Assembly: GCA_900540295.1 (NCBI GenBank) | Contig: UQFM01000018.1 | Coordinates: 1-25,717 of the forward strand | Direction of reading: 5' to 3' | Length of the DNA: 25,717 nt | Source: an uncultured Oscillospiraceae bacterium | GTDB lineage: Bacteria; Bacillota; Clostridia; Oscillospirales; Acutalibacteraceae | In this document: piece by piece, positions 6,590 through 13,969 of the stretch | Layout: every line of letters begins with the position of its first letter | Position numbering within the stretch: position 1 is the stretch's first letter | Notes under the pieces: generated by a model | What the model was told of the DNA's origin: nothing | Databases searched by the model: none | Seen by the model: only the letters and a program-made list of their open reading frames with translations | Translations under genes and position numbers: made by a program

Positions 6590-7567
6590 TTAAAAATTAT
6601 CCAAAAGGGATTTGTAAAACTCACAGTAATCACTGCGCTCCTCGGCGGTAAAGGTCATCGCCTCACGCGGATGGCGGTTCAGCTGACCTGTAAACATATA
6701 CTGCAAATCATAGCCCCACACAACACCCGACGCTTTTAAGGGAAGCATATATTTTTCAATAAAGGTCAGAAGGCTATATAAGTTATATTTCGGATTTTTT
6801 AAGAAACCGAGCAACAGCTCCATAGCGCAGTTGCCCGCACCGCGCCCCATGCCCTGTGCTGTCGCGTCCAAATAAGACACACCGTAGGAAAGCGTCTCGA
6901 TGGTGTTTGCAAACGCCAAATTCTGATTGTTGTGCCCGTGGAAGCCGACCTGTTTCCCCGTCTGCTCTGCCGCCGCCAGATAGGTTTTGGCAAGGTCAGA
7001 CGCATTCTCGGGATACAGAGAGCCGTAACTGTCGACAAGATAAATAACATCTACCGAAGAAGTACAAAGCATGGCAAGTGCCTCTTCCAGCTGATTGGTA
7101 TTTGTCTGCGACACCGCCATGATATTGCAGGTGGTCTCGTAACCGAGACTGTGCAGATATTCAATCATTTCTACCGCGGCGGGAATCTGATGAATGTAGC
7201 ACGCCACGCGCACCATATCAATCACGCTCTCGCTTTTCGGCAGGAAATCCGTTTTATAGTCACAGCGTCCGACGTCCGCCATAACCGCAATTTTCATGTC
7301 GGAGATGTTATCGCCGACGATGGCGCGGATATCCTCTTCCTTGCAGAACTTCCATTTGCCGAAATCGGCTTCATTAAACAAATCACGGCTGGCTTTATAA
7401 CCGAATTCCATATAGTCCACGCCGCTTTTGATATTGGTTTTGTAAAGCTCGGTGACAAATTCATCTGTAAAGCGGAATTTGTTGCAAAGTCCGCCGTCGC
7501 GAATCGTTGCGTCTAACACCTTTACATCTGCGCGGACGCCCATTAAATTGCCTTTTCTCTGTGCCAT
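6590..7567 (-). CDS. DRE-TIM metallolyase family aldolase (4-hydroxy-2-oxovalerate aldolase/HMG-CoA-lyase-like)
   Basis: 325 aa TIM-barrel enzyme. Seen: LDATIRDGG (residues 18-26), the DRE motif with metal ligand D24; FGYKASRDLF; and H210-G-H212-N-N214, the second metal-binding motif. GMGRGAGN (about 239-246) is a typical glycine-rich loop. This architecture is shared by 4-hydroxy-2-oxovalerate aldolases, HMG-CoA lyases and isopropylmalate synthases, and the length fits a stand-alone aldolase. I started at ATG 7567, because GGAG precedes it and an upstream in-frame start would require translating the promoter. No acetaldehyde dehydrogenase partner is nearby, so a classical meta-cleavage role is unlikely; the substrate is unknown. 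It has its own consensus promoter, with a 22-bp perfect palindrome between promoter and start. Confidence 0.85.
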   Translation of the reverse strand: MAQRKGNLMGVRADVKVLDATIRDGGLCNKFRFTDEFVTELYKTNIKSGVDYMEFGYKASRDLFNEADFGKWKFCKEEDIRAIVGDNISDMKIAVMADVGRCDYKTDFLPKSESVIDMVRVACYIHQIPAAVEMIEYLHSLGYETTCNIMAVSQTNTNQLEEALAMLCTSSVDVIYLVDSYGSLYPENASDLAKTYLAAAEQTGKQVGFHGHNNQNLAFANTIETLSYGVSYLDATAQGMGRGAGNCAMELLLGFLKNPKYNLYSLLTFIEKYMLPLKASGVVWGYDLQYMFTGQLNRHPREAMTFTAEERSDYCEFYKSLLDNF

Positions 7568-7594
7568 GATTTTCGTCTCCTGTTTTTGCTTTTG

Positions 7595-7616
7595 TCGCTT
7601 TAAAGCTTTAAAGCGA
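7595..7616. promoter_or_regulatory. Perfect 22-bp palindrome in the aldolase leader (operator candidate)
   Basis: TCGCTTTAAA GCTTTAAAGCGA is identical to its reverse complement. It sits about 13 nt downstream of the -10 box and 28 nt before the start codon, so a bound repressor would block transcription. As RNA it could also fold into a short hairpin, but there is no U-run. Confidence 0.6.
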
Positions 7617-7628
7617 TTTAGTGATTGT

Positions 7629-7657
7629 ATTATAACACTGCTAAGCGGGTTTGTCAA
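7629..7657 (-). promoter_or_regulatory. Consensus promoter of the aldolase gene
   Basis: Minus strand: TTGACA (7657-7652), 17-nt spacer, TATAAT (7634-7629). Perfect sigma-A consensus. Confidence 0.9.
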
Positions 7658-7691
7658 ATGTTTTTAAAGAATTACAAAAAAGAACTGTCGC

Positions 7692-8063
7692 CTATTCTTC
7701 AATATTGATTTTGGACTCATTTTGTATGCGCATAATTTCTTCTTCTGTCAATTCAATATATCTATTTTCATCAAACATTGTATCGGTTGTGTTTTTTAAT
7801 ACAGACATCAGTTTCTCCGTATCTAAAAAGCTTTGTAAACAACTTTTACTATCCTTACCCTCTGTGCTATATGCCGCACAAATCAATTCGCCCTTGTCCC
7901 AATCCATATCAAAACCCGTTACAATTTTTGTGCAGTCATCCACATCAAAAAAGCATTCTGCATTGTCTATAATTGTTTCATAAATCAATTCAAAAATAGC
8001 GTCTTTACCAATTTTTATAATTCGACATGCACCGTTCGGAATTGTTTTTTCTTTGCTAATCAT
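7692..8063 (-). CDS. Hypothetical protein (123 aa), second gene of an orphan pair
   Basis: Not recognised. From ATG 8063 the protein is soluble and acidic overall: MISKEKTIPNGACRIIKIGK, then an alpha/beta-looking middle (AIFELIYETIIDNAECFFDV, GFDMDWDKGELICAAYS), and a C-terminal helix (YIELTEEEIMRIQNESK). It has no signal peptide, membrane segment or known catalytic motif. An in-frame TTG at 8084 would overlap the stop codon of the upstream gene. Either start implies translational coupling with that gene. The size and Asp/Glu-rich style recall small accessory or immunity-type proteins, but that is only an impression. AT content is higher than in the neighbouring housekeeping genes. Confidence 0.65.
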   Translation of the reverse strand: MISKEKTIPNGACRIIKIGKDAIFELIYETIIDNAECFFDVDDCTKIVTGFDMDWDKGELICAAYSTEGKDSKSCLQSFLDTEKLMSVLKNTTDTMFDENRYIELTEEEIMRIQNESKINIEE

Positions 8064-8080
8064 ATTTTTTCCATGTCCTT

Positions 8081-8341
8081 TCAATCCACCGAAAAATCAA
8101 AAAATTCGTCGTCCTGCGTTTCCAAAGTTTCAGCAAGGGTGTTTGGATTCGCCATAGAAGCCCGCAAAGCTTCTATAAAGGCATGCACCTGCGAAGTATA
8201 GGAAAACCATTCCGCGCGGTACGCCTCATAAGTCATTGCACATTTCCAAGGCGTATCGCATGCGTAATTGACGCGGCAATGGCATTCTAAACAGTAGTCA
8301 CGGTCTGTCCCTACATCTATCTTTCTACGCACAAATTGCAT
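8081..8341 (-). CDS. Hypothetical protein (86 aa) with a cysteine cluster
   Basis: Not recognised. The N-terminal half contains C17-x2-C20-x-C22, C28 and C34 (DYCLECHCRVNYACDTPWKC), a spacing compatible with Zn2+ or Fe-S binding. The rest is a predicted helix (YEAYRAEWFSYTSQVHAFIE) with an acidic C-terminal tail. Start ATG 8341 is supported by AAGGAAGG seven nucleotides upstream. It is first in a two-gene unit with the 123-aa gene, which begins at or just after its stop codon. I see no strong promoter upstream (8342-8450 is AT-rich). Confidence 0.65.
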   Translation of the reverse strand: MQFVRRKIDVGTDRDYCLECHCRVNYACDTPWKCAMTYEAYRAEWFSYTSQVHAFIEALRASMANPNTLAETLETQDDEFFDFSVD

Positions 8342-8487
8342 GGATAGCCTTCCTTCGGCTTTTTGATTATTTTAGCACAAATATAACGGGAAGTACAGCG
8401 GAACAGAGATAAGCAAACAGTAAAAGCATACAAATATTGAAAAAAAGAATTTATTAAGAAAAAAGTGAAAAAAGCTGAATTTTTGTC

Positions 8488-8516
8488 TTGACGAATTGTA
8501 TTTTGTGTGCTATTAT
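8488..8516 (+). promoter_or_regulatory. Promoter of the Thr-Tyr tRNA pair
   Basis: TTGACG (8488-8493), 17-nt spacer, TATTAT (8511-8516). tRNA-Thr starts 18 nt after the -10 box. Confidence 0.85.
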
Positions 8517-8533
8517 ATTTGAGCGTTGGAAAT

Positions 8534-8609
8534 GCTGGTGTAGCTCAGTTGGTAGAGCAGCTGATTTGTAATCAGCAGGTCGGGGGTTCGAGTCCGTCCA
8601 CCAGCTCCA
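8534..8609 (+). tRNA. tRNA-Thr (anticodon TGT)
   Basis: The acceptor GCTGGTG pairs with CACCAGC, the discriminator is T, and CCA is encoded. The anticodon loop TTTGTAA, between GCTGA and TCAGC, gives TGT (ACA codon). Confidence 0.95.
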
Positions 8610-8633
8610 CTCCTTTAGCGCAAAACATAATAT

Positions 8634-8718
<85 letters not shown>

Positions 8719-8760
8719 AAGCCCGAAAAGCTTGTATACAAGACTTTTCGGGCTTTTTTC
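8719..8760 (+). terminator. Terminator of the Thr-Tyr tRNA transcript
   Basis: AAGCCCGAAAAG (8719-8730) pairs with CTTTTCGGGCTT (8744-8755), followed by TTTTC. Confidence 0.92.
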
Positions 8761-9095
8761 ATTGCATTTAGTCTTAGATTGTAAAATAATAAGAAATGAG
8801 CGAAATTCCGATAACGCCTACCCTTTTGTCGTCAAAGTGTCGTCAGGCTTCAATGACTTAGAAACCAACCGTTCTAAAAAATTACACTATGAAAACCGAT
8901 ATTACGCATACAGTATGCAGAAGTTATAACACACGGCAGCTAAGCAAAGATTTGAACGGTTATATTACTGTCTTTTCGACAGAGTATTGCTCTCGGTTCA
9001 GAATCCGTTTAAGCTTATAAGCCGCATATTCGCAATCCTTACACTGTTTATGACTTGAAAACATATATCCGTTATCTGTCGGGGTAATGTTCCAA
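8761..9095. other. Gene-poor stretch after tRNA-Tyr
   Basis: No convincing gene. A plus-strand frame reaching 8929 and a minus-strand frame ending at 8960 (containing NGYMFSSHKQCKDCEYAAYK) have no good ribosome site and no recognisable family. A short tandem GTCGTCA motif occurs near 8828-8846. The position directly downstream of a tRNA could mark an old integration site, but I find no repeated tRNA 3' end or integrase to support that. Confidence 0.4.
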
Positions 9096-9099
9096 AAGC

Positions 9100-9135
9100 A
9101 AAAACGGCTTCCGAATAACTTCAGAAGCCGTTTTT
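9100..9135 (-). terminator. Terminator of the 319-aa membrane protein gene
   Basis: AAAAACGGCTTC (9100-9111) pairs with GAAGCCGTTTTT (9124-9135). Read on the minus strand it ends in TTTTT, 17 nt after the stop codon. Confidence 0.9.
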
Positions 9136-9152
9136 CTATGTTGTTTTCTAAA

Positions 9153-10112
9153 TTACCACGCGATGGTAAACTGTTTCTCCAAACCGAATACCATAGTTGC
9201 ATCCAATCCAGTGCCTGTAACATGCAGAAGCCAAGTGAAATAATAATTTGCACTTGTTACATTGCCGGTCGCTTTGTCGATTGTAACAGTAATTACACCG
9301 TCTTTATGACCGGTTTCAGCATCAGAAAGAATACCGTTGACTATACTCGGAATGTTGTCCATAATAATGCTTCTCTGAATAATGGAGAAAGCTTTACCGT
9401 TGTGACCCTTACCATGTGCAGCATCTTTGCTCAGCGGATCTTCTTTCACCTTAATCGTGATTGTATAAGTACCGTTTGCTTCTGTGCAGGTTGCGCTGTC
9501 AATATCCGCTTCGGTCAGCTTGCTGGACCAATTCTCGTTTTCCACAGGGAACATTGCATTTTTAGCATCTGCTGTGGTTGCGGGTGCGGGCAAATCAGAA
9601 GCCTTTTTCTCGCCCATGAAATTGCTGATGATGCTGTCCGCAATACTGGTGCTGATACCTAACGGCAGTTTACCGGTAACATCACCGGCACGGCTGTTCA
9701 CTTCTTTACTCAGTGTAACCGTTTTTGCGTTCGGCTTAACTTTGTTAATCGCCGTGTTAAAATACCCAAGAATTTCTGCCTGGCTGCTGGATGCGGTCAA
9801 TTCTGTAACTGCAGGTGTCGGCTGAGCGTTATCATCCGCAGAATTATCATCGGATGCATCGTTCTGGCTGTTATTCTGGTTGTTGTTCTGCACAACGTTC
9901 GGTGAAACAGTGTTGTTAGAATCAGAAGTACCCGGCTGTACCTTCGGATTGATGAACGCCATATACCCTACGGAATAAATCAGCAAAACAGCAAGACAAA
10001 CAGCGAACGCTTTGAAGAAAGTGCCTGTGAACGCCTTACGGAGCATCTGCTTGTGGGCAAGTTTTTCAGCTCTCGATTCCGGAGTAGAAGGTTCCATTTC
10101 TTTTTTAGACAT
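9153..10112 (-). CDS. Membrane-anchored extracytoplasmic protein of unknown function
   Basis: 319 aa. Layout: a charged cytoplasmic N-terminus (1-32), one membrane segment at about 33-54 (FKAFAVCLAVLLIYSVGYMAF), an Asn/Gln/Asp/Ser-rich flexible linker (about 58-100), then a soluble domain to the C-terminus. Its beta-rich stretches include GTYTITIKVKED, DGVITVTIDKATGNV and YYFTWLLHVTG. The only cysteines are C39 in the membrane and one in the domain, and there is no lipobox or sorting signal. Topology would be N-in with the domain outside. I do not recognise the family. Start ATG 10112 is chosen because AAAGGGGA lies eight nucleotides upstream. Monocistronic, with its own promoter and terminator. 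The antisense frames here are shadows. Confidence 0.78.
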   Translation of the reverse strand: MSKKEMEPSTPESRAEKLAHKQMLRKAFTGTFFKAFAVCLAVLLIYSVGYMAFINPKVQPGTSDSNNTVSPNVVQNNNQNNSQNDASDDNSADDNAQPTPAVTELTASSSQAEILGYFNTAINKVKPNAKTVTLSKEVNSRAGDVTGKLPLGISTSIADSIISNFMGEKKASDLPAPATTADAKNAMFPVENENWSSKLTEADIDSATCTEANGTYTITIKVKEDPLSKDAAHGKGHNGKAFSIIQRSIIMDNIPSIVNGILSDAETGHKDGVITVTIDKATGNVTSANYYFTWLLHVTGTGLDATMVFGLEKQFTIAW

Positions 10113-10179
10113 TTGCGAATCCCCTTTCAGATCATCGCCCGACAAAGGTCAGGCGGCGCATACTAAATGTTACTTTTAT

Positions 10180-10208
10180 AATTTACAATAAAAAATGCAA
10201 AATGTCAA
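10180..10208 (-). promoter_or_regulatory. Promoter of the 319-aa membrane protein gene
   Basis: Minus strand: TTGACA (10208-10203), 17-nt spacer, TAAATT (10185-10180). Just upstream is a small inverted repeat ATCTAT / ATAGAT (about 10208-10225). Confidence 0.6.
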
Positions 10209-10225
10209 TCTATTTTCTGATAGAT

Positions 10226-10450
10226 TCTATATAATTTTGCAAATTTTTCGCCCGAATTTTCAGAAATTCTGTTTTTCTTTTGCCGGCAAAGGTTTTTTAC
10301 AGTATTTTCCGTTATCTTGCGGGGCAGTAAGACGCACACCTCTATATTTTGTATTTCTACTGAAAAATATTATAAAGGCACACGCATGTGCATCAATATT
10401 TTTTTATGTATAAATAGAGATATCTTTTCAAACGAAATTTCAGAAATGTG
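10226..10450. other. AT-rich divergent intergenic region
   Basis: Lies between the divergent promoters of the membrane protein and the TetR gene. It contains a short loopless palindrome CTTTTGCCGGCAAAGG (about 10276-10291). I see no gene, RNA or clear regulatory structure. Confidence 0.4.
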
Positions 10451-10479
10451 TTGAATAATCGACAGCTTTATATTATAAT
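10451..10479 (+). promoter_or_regulatory. Promoter of the tetR-cdf operon
   Basis: TTGAAT (10451-10456), 17-nt spacer, TATAAT (10474-10479). ATG follows 37 nt later. Confidence 0.8.
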
Positions 10480-10515
10480 ACGATATGTCAATTATTTACT
10501 GTGGAGGAAATTGTG

Positions 10516-11118
10516 ATGAACGACGGAAATGTAGACAGCCGTGTCCGACGCACCAAGCGTTTGCTGCGGCAGGGGTTAACAGAATTACTGCGGGAAAAAA
10601 GCATCAAAAAAATTACCGTGCGGGAGCTTTCCGAACGGATAGACATTAACCGCGGCACATTTTACCTGCATTACAAAGATATTTATGATTTGGTTGACCA
10701 AATCGAGAAAGAACTGTTCGATGAATTTGAGGAGATATTGGCAAGTTATTGTATTGCCGATTTGAAAACCCGTCCGCGCAAGGTATTTTCGGATATGTGC
10801 AACTTCTTATATGCCAACCGCGAAATCTGCGCCGCCCTTTTAGGCGATAACGGCGATATCAATTTCATTTTGAACCTGCGTAAATTCCTGCGGCAGAAGT
10901 GCCTATGCGATATTGCCGAAAATTACCATCTGGAAAATTTGACGGAGTACAATTATATTTATTCCTATTTTGAAGCGGGCACCGTCGGTATTCTCCGTTA
11001 TTGGCTGGAACACCCCGAGGATGGGAAAACCGCAGAGGAAATTGCCGTCTTAATTGAAAACATTTTTTCACAGGGTGCAGGCTGGTTTGCGGCAACCGTA
11101 TCGGACAGTGAGGCGTAA
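10516..11118 (+). CDS. TetR/AcrR-family transcriptional regulator
   Basis: 200 aa. N-terminal TetR DNA-binding domain: RRTKRLLRQGLTELLREKSI, then the helix-turn-helix KITVRELSERIDINRGTFYLHY (about 33-54), ending in the classic tyrosine-rich recognition helix. The C-terminal ligand/dimer domain (about 65-195) resembles the DhaS-like TetR_C branch, with FLYANREICAALLGDNGD and YFEAGTVGILRYWLEHPED. ATG 10516 is preferred over the upstream in-frame GTG because GGAGGA lies just before it. The CDF transporter gene starts 3 nt after the stop codon, so this regulator probably controls its own operon in response to metal or another signal. The effector cannot be read from sequence. Confidence 0.9.
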   Translation: MNDGNVDSRVRRTKRLLRQGLTELLREKSIKKITVRELSERIDINRGTFYLHYKDIYDLVDQIEKELFDEFEEILASYCIADLKTRPRKVFSDMCNFLYANREICAALLGDNGDINFILNLRKFLRQKCLCDIAENYHLENLTEYNYIYSYFEAGTVGILRYWLEHPEDGKTAEEIAVLIENIFSQGAGWFAATVSDSEA

Positions 11119-11121
11119 GTT

Positions 11122-12288
11122 ATGGCGGAACTGCTTGCAAAACTGTTTATTAAAGATTATCAGAACACCAAAAATCCGTCTGTCCGCGCCGCATACGGGG
11201 AACTCAGCGGCGGCGTCGGCATAGTTGTCAACCTGCTGCTGACAATCGCAAAGTTTTTTGTCGGTACAATTACAGGCAGTATTTCCGTATCTGCCGACGC
11301 GGTGAACAATCTATCGGATGCGGGTTCGTCCGTGATTACGCTTGCGGGCTTTAAAATGGCAAAAAAGCCCGCCGACAAAGACCATCCTTACGGGCACGGA
11401 CGCATTGAGTATATCACGGCGCTGATTGTGTCGTTCCTGATTTTGCTCATGGGCTTTGAGCTGTTAAAATCCTCTGTGGATAAAATCCGCAATCCCGAAC
11501 CCGTTACATACAGCACCGTAGCATTGGTGATTTTGCTTTTGTCCATCGGCATGAAACTGTGGCTTGCCTATTTTAACCACCGATTGGGTAAAAAAATTGA
11601 TTCCGCCGCCACAAAAGCGGTTGTGACCGACAGTCTTTCCGATACTGCGGCTACCGCAGTTGCGCTTGCGGCACTGGTTATTTCCAGATTTACGGATATA
11701 CCCGTGGACGGCTGGTTCGGCATTGTGGTCGCGCTGTTCATTTTCCGTTCGGGGGTGGAAGTTCTAAAGGATACGATTGCGCTTCTGCTCGGCAAACCGC
11801 CCGAAAGAGAATTTTTTGAGGAAATCGAAAATGCGATTTTAGCGTATGACGGGATAGTCGGTGTACACGATTTGATTATTCACGACTACGGTCCGGGGCG
11901 CACCTTTGCGTCGGCACATGCGGAAGTTCCCGCAAATGTGGATATTATGCAAAGCCACGATACCGTAGATTTGATTGAACGGGACCTGTTTCAAAAATAC
12001 GGCATGCTGATTTCCATTCACATGGACCCCGTAATTGTAGACGACACGCGGATTGACGCACTGAAATCCATGTGTGCCGAAGTGCTTGCAGAGGTGGAAA
12101 CTTCGGTTACTTTCCACGATTTTCGTGTGGTGGAGGGACCGACGCATACCAACCTGATTTTTGATGTGGTTGTACCGCTCGACTGCGGCAAAGAGGATAA
12201 ATGGATTTGCGACACCGTCTCGGAAAAATTGAGCAAAATAGACGAAAGATATTTCTGCGTGATTACGGTAGACCATGCATTTAACTGA
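11122..12288 (+). CDS. Cation diffusion facilitator (CDF) metal exporter
   Basis: 388 aa. Six membrane helices in about residues 28-215, followed by a cytoplasmic C-terminal domain. CDF proteins export divalent metals in exchange for protons. Seen: SADAVNNLSDAGSS in TM2, HPYGHGRIE after it, and TDSLSDTAAT in TM5. Aligned to FieF, the transport site is N62/D66 and D170/D174, with no histidine, unlike the HxxxD of Zn-type CDFs; this favours Mn2+ or Fe2+ (inference). The protein is about 90 residues longer than FieF. The extra C-terminal part (VTFHDFRVVEGPTHTNLIFD) looks like a second copy of the ferredoxin-like metal-sensing domain. Translationally linked to the TetR gene. Confidence 0.9.
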   Translation: MAELLAKLFIKDYQNTKNPSVRAAYGELSGGVGIVVNLLLTIAKFFVGTITGSISVSADAVNNLSDAGSSVITLAGFKMAKKPADKDHPYGHGRIEYITALIVSFLILLMGFELLKSSVDKIRNPEPVTYSTVALVILLLSIGMKLWLAYFNHRLGKKIDSAATKAVVTDSLSDTAATAVALAALVISRFTDIPVDGWFGIVVALFIFRSGVEVLKDTIALLLGKPPEREFFEEIENAILAYDGIVGVHDLIIHDYGPGRTFASAHAEVPANVDIMQSHDTVDLIERDLFQKYGMLISIHMDPVIVDDTRIDALKSMCAEVLAEVETSVTFHDFRVVEGPTHTNLIFDVVVPLDCGKEDKWICDTVSEKLSKIDERYFCVITVDHAFN

Positions 12289-12309
12289 AATTTCAGCTGT
12301 CTCTGCTTT

Positions 12310-12342
12310 TTCTGCGGTTTTCCCCTTGCAAAAACCGCAGAA
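12310..12342. repeat. 12-bp perfect inverted repeat upstream of the PRPP-synthetase-like gene
   Basis: TTCTGCGGTTTT (12310-12321) and AAAACCGCAGAA (12331-12342), 9-nt loop. No T-run on either strand. It overlaps the only visible promoter (TTGCAA at 12326-12331, 16-nt spacer, TAGAAT at 12348-12353), so it may be an operator, or a weak terminator of the CDF gene. Confidence 0.6.
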
Positions 12343-12410
12343 TATAGTAGAATAATACTGTAAGTCATCACATAAACACAAATAAAGTAAAGCCGCTTGG
12401 AGGAAAAAGT

Positions 12411-13589
12411 ATGCCGGATTACACTGAAGATTTCACTACCATCCCCTACGGACCGCTTGGTATCATTGCCTTGCCGGGCTGTGAGGAGCTTGCCCGCAAA
12501 ATTGACAATTATATTGTGAAGTGGCGCGCGCAGAAGCAAAGCGAACACAAAAGCAGTATCGCTTTTGCGGGGTATGAGCGCGACACTTACATTATCAATG
12601 CAGGATTCCCGCGTTTCGGTACAGGTGAAGGTAAGGGTACGCTTTCGGATTCTGTCCGCGGATACGATATTTTTATCGTGGCGGATATGTTCAATTACGG
12701 TCTGACTTATAAAATGTATGGGCATACTGTTCCCATGAGCCCGGACGAGCATTATGCAAACTTAAAGCGTGCGATTTCCGCAATCGGCGGCAAAGCGCAC
12801 CGCATTACCGTTATTATGCCGATGCTGTATGAAGGCCGCCAGCATAAGCGTTCCAGCCGTGAGTCTTTGGACTGCGCCATCGCCTTGCAGGAGCTTTGCA
12901 ACAATATGGGTGTAGATAACATCATCACCTTTGACGCGCATGACCCGCGTGTACAAAACGCAATTCCGCTGAAAGGTTTTGAAAACGTTCAGCCTGTTTA
13001 TCAAATGATTAAGGCGCTGGTCAACAATGTGCCCGATTTGAAATTTGACAACGACCACATGATGGTCATTTCCCCCGACGAGGGCGGTATGGGCCGCTGC
13101 ATTTATTATTCCACCGTATTGGGTATTGAGCTTGGCATGTTCTACAAGCGCCGTGATTATTCGCGCATCGTCAACGGCAGAAACCCGATTTTACAGCATG
13201 AATTCCTCGGCTCCAATGTTGCGGGCAAGGACGTCATGATTGTGGACGATATGATTTCGTCAGGCGAATCCATGCTGGAGGTTGCCGCAAAGCTGAAAGA
13301 GCTTGGCGCATCCCGCATCTTTATTTTCTCCGCGTTCGGTCTTTTCTGCGAAGGCTTGGAAAGCTTCGACAAGCAGTATGCCGACGGCATTTTTGATAAA
13401 GTATTCACCACCAATTTGGTATACAGAACGCCCGAACTTTTAGAGCGCGATTGGTACTGTGAAGTGGATATGTCGAAATACGTTTCCTATATCATTGATA
13501 CGCTCAATCACGATATGTCTGTCAGCCAGCTTTTGAATCCCGCGGACAGAATCGATGCTTTACTTCGCAAAAAAGGCTATAAAGCATAA
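12411..13589 (+). CDS. Ribose-phosphate pyrophosphokinase-like protein
   Basis: 392 aa. PRPP synthetases make 5-phosphoribosyl-1-pyrophosphate from ribose-5-phosphate and ATP, for nucleotide, His and Trp synthesis. Seen: the PRPP-binding phosphoribosyltransferase motif VMIVDDMISSGES (about 275-287); an N-terminal half with an IVMP-like strand (RITVIMPMLYEGRQHKRSSR), equivalent to VMPYYGYARQDRK in Prs; and FDAHDPRVQNAIP, equivalent to DLHAxQIQG. The protein is about 75 residues longer than canonical Prs, mainly at the N-terminus and C-terminus, and the loops diverge. It may be a variant class II-like enzyme or a paralogue; no other prs is visible in the window. Start ATG 12411 follows GGAGGA. 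Monocistronic, followed by a terminator. Confidence 0.82.
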   Translation: MPDYTEDFTTIPYGPLGIIALPGCEELARKIDNYIVKWRAQKQSEHKSSIAFAGYERDTYIINAGFPRFGTGEGKGTLSDSVRGYDIFIVADMFNYGLTYKMYGHTVPMSPDEHYANLKRAISAIGGKAHRITVIMPMLYEGRQHKRSSRESLDCAIALQELCNNMGVDNIITFDAHDPRVQNAIPLKGFENVQPVYQMIKALVNNVPDLKFDNDHMMVISPDEGGMGRCIYYSTVLGIELGMFYKRRDYSRIVNGRNPILQHEFLGSNVAGKDVMIVDDMISSGESMLEVAAKLKELGASRIFIFSAFGLFCEGLESFDKQYADGIFDKVFTTNLVYRTPELLERDWYCEVDMSKYVSYIIDTLNHDMSVSQLLNPADRIDALLRKKGYKA

Positions 13590-13630
13590 AGGAAACGGAT
13601 TCCATACAAACTTTGTGTGCAATGCAATTT

Positions 13631-13663
13631 CAAACAGCCGCGTATATGCGGCTGTTTGTTTTT
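13631..13663 (+). terminator. Terminator of the PRPP-synthetase-like gene
   Basis: CAAACAGCCGC (13631-13641) pairs with GCGGCTGTTTG (13648-13658), followed by TTTTT. Confidence 0.92.
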
Positions 13664-13725
13664 CCCGTCGCCCGCTGTCTGTCAAAAAGCTGTTCACATA
13701 AATTTTTAAAGAATTCAGATTTTAT

Positions 13726-13754
13726 TTGACAAATGCGTCTGCGTGATGTATAAT
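13726..13754 (+). promoter_or_regulatory. Consensus promoter of the tRNA-Pro transcript
   Basis: TTGACA (13726-13731), 17-nt spacer, TATAAT (13749-13754). The mature tRNA starts 215 nt later, an unusually long leader that contains the duplicated segment. Confidence 0.9.
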
Positions 13755-13819
13755 ACCTAAGCAATAAAAAGTTTGCCTGTTGACAGTACGGAATTTGAAA
13801 TAGGCTTCGGCGGCAAAGT

Positions 13820-13848
13820 CCCCCTATCAGTATCCGGGTGTAGCGCAG
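13820..13848 (+). repeat. Partial duplicate of the tRNA-Pro 5' end plus flank
   Basis: 29 nt matching 13956-13984 at 27 positions, 136 bp apart. It includes the first 15 nt of tRNA-Pro (CCGGGTGTAGCGCAG, 13834-13848) plus 14 nt of upstream flank. After that the similarity stops, so no second tRNA is encoded. Confidence 0.8.
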
Positions 13849-13874
13849 CGGCAGACTTGGGTTGAGGGCGTTAA

Positions 13875-13932
13875 GAAAATGATTCTGCGAATCATTTTCA
13901 GCCCGAAAGATTTTTGACGCAAGGCAAAAATC
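13875..13932. repeat. Pair of hairpins between the tRNA-Pro repeats
   Basis: GAAAATGATTC (13875-13885) / GAATCATTTTC (13889-13899), an 11-bp stem with a 3-nt loop, followed by GATTTTTG (13909-13916) / CAAAAATC (13925-13932). They look like a small palindromic repeat inserted in the leader. Confidence 0.65.
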
Positions 13933-13969
13933 ATGAACCGGCGGCATTGCTCGTTCCCCCTCTCAGCAT

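Noticed and set aside
8761..8929. Possible integrase remnant or attachment site downstream of tRNA-Tyr
   Set aside because: No repeat of the tRNA 3' end and no recognisable integrase motif; the frame there has no family resemblance.
13630..13947. 105-aa minus-strand frame in the tRNA-Pro leader
   Set aside because: It crosses the prs-like terminator, the tRNA-Pro promoter and the hairpin repeats; these explain the sequence better than a gene.
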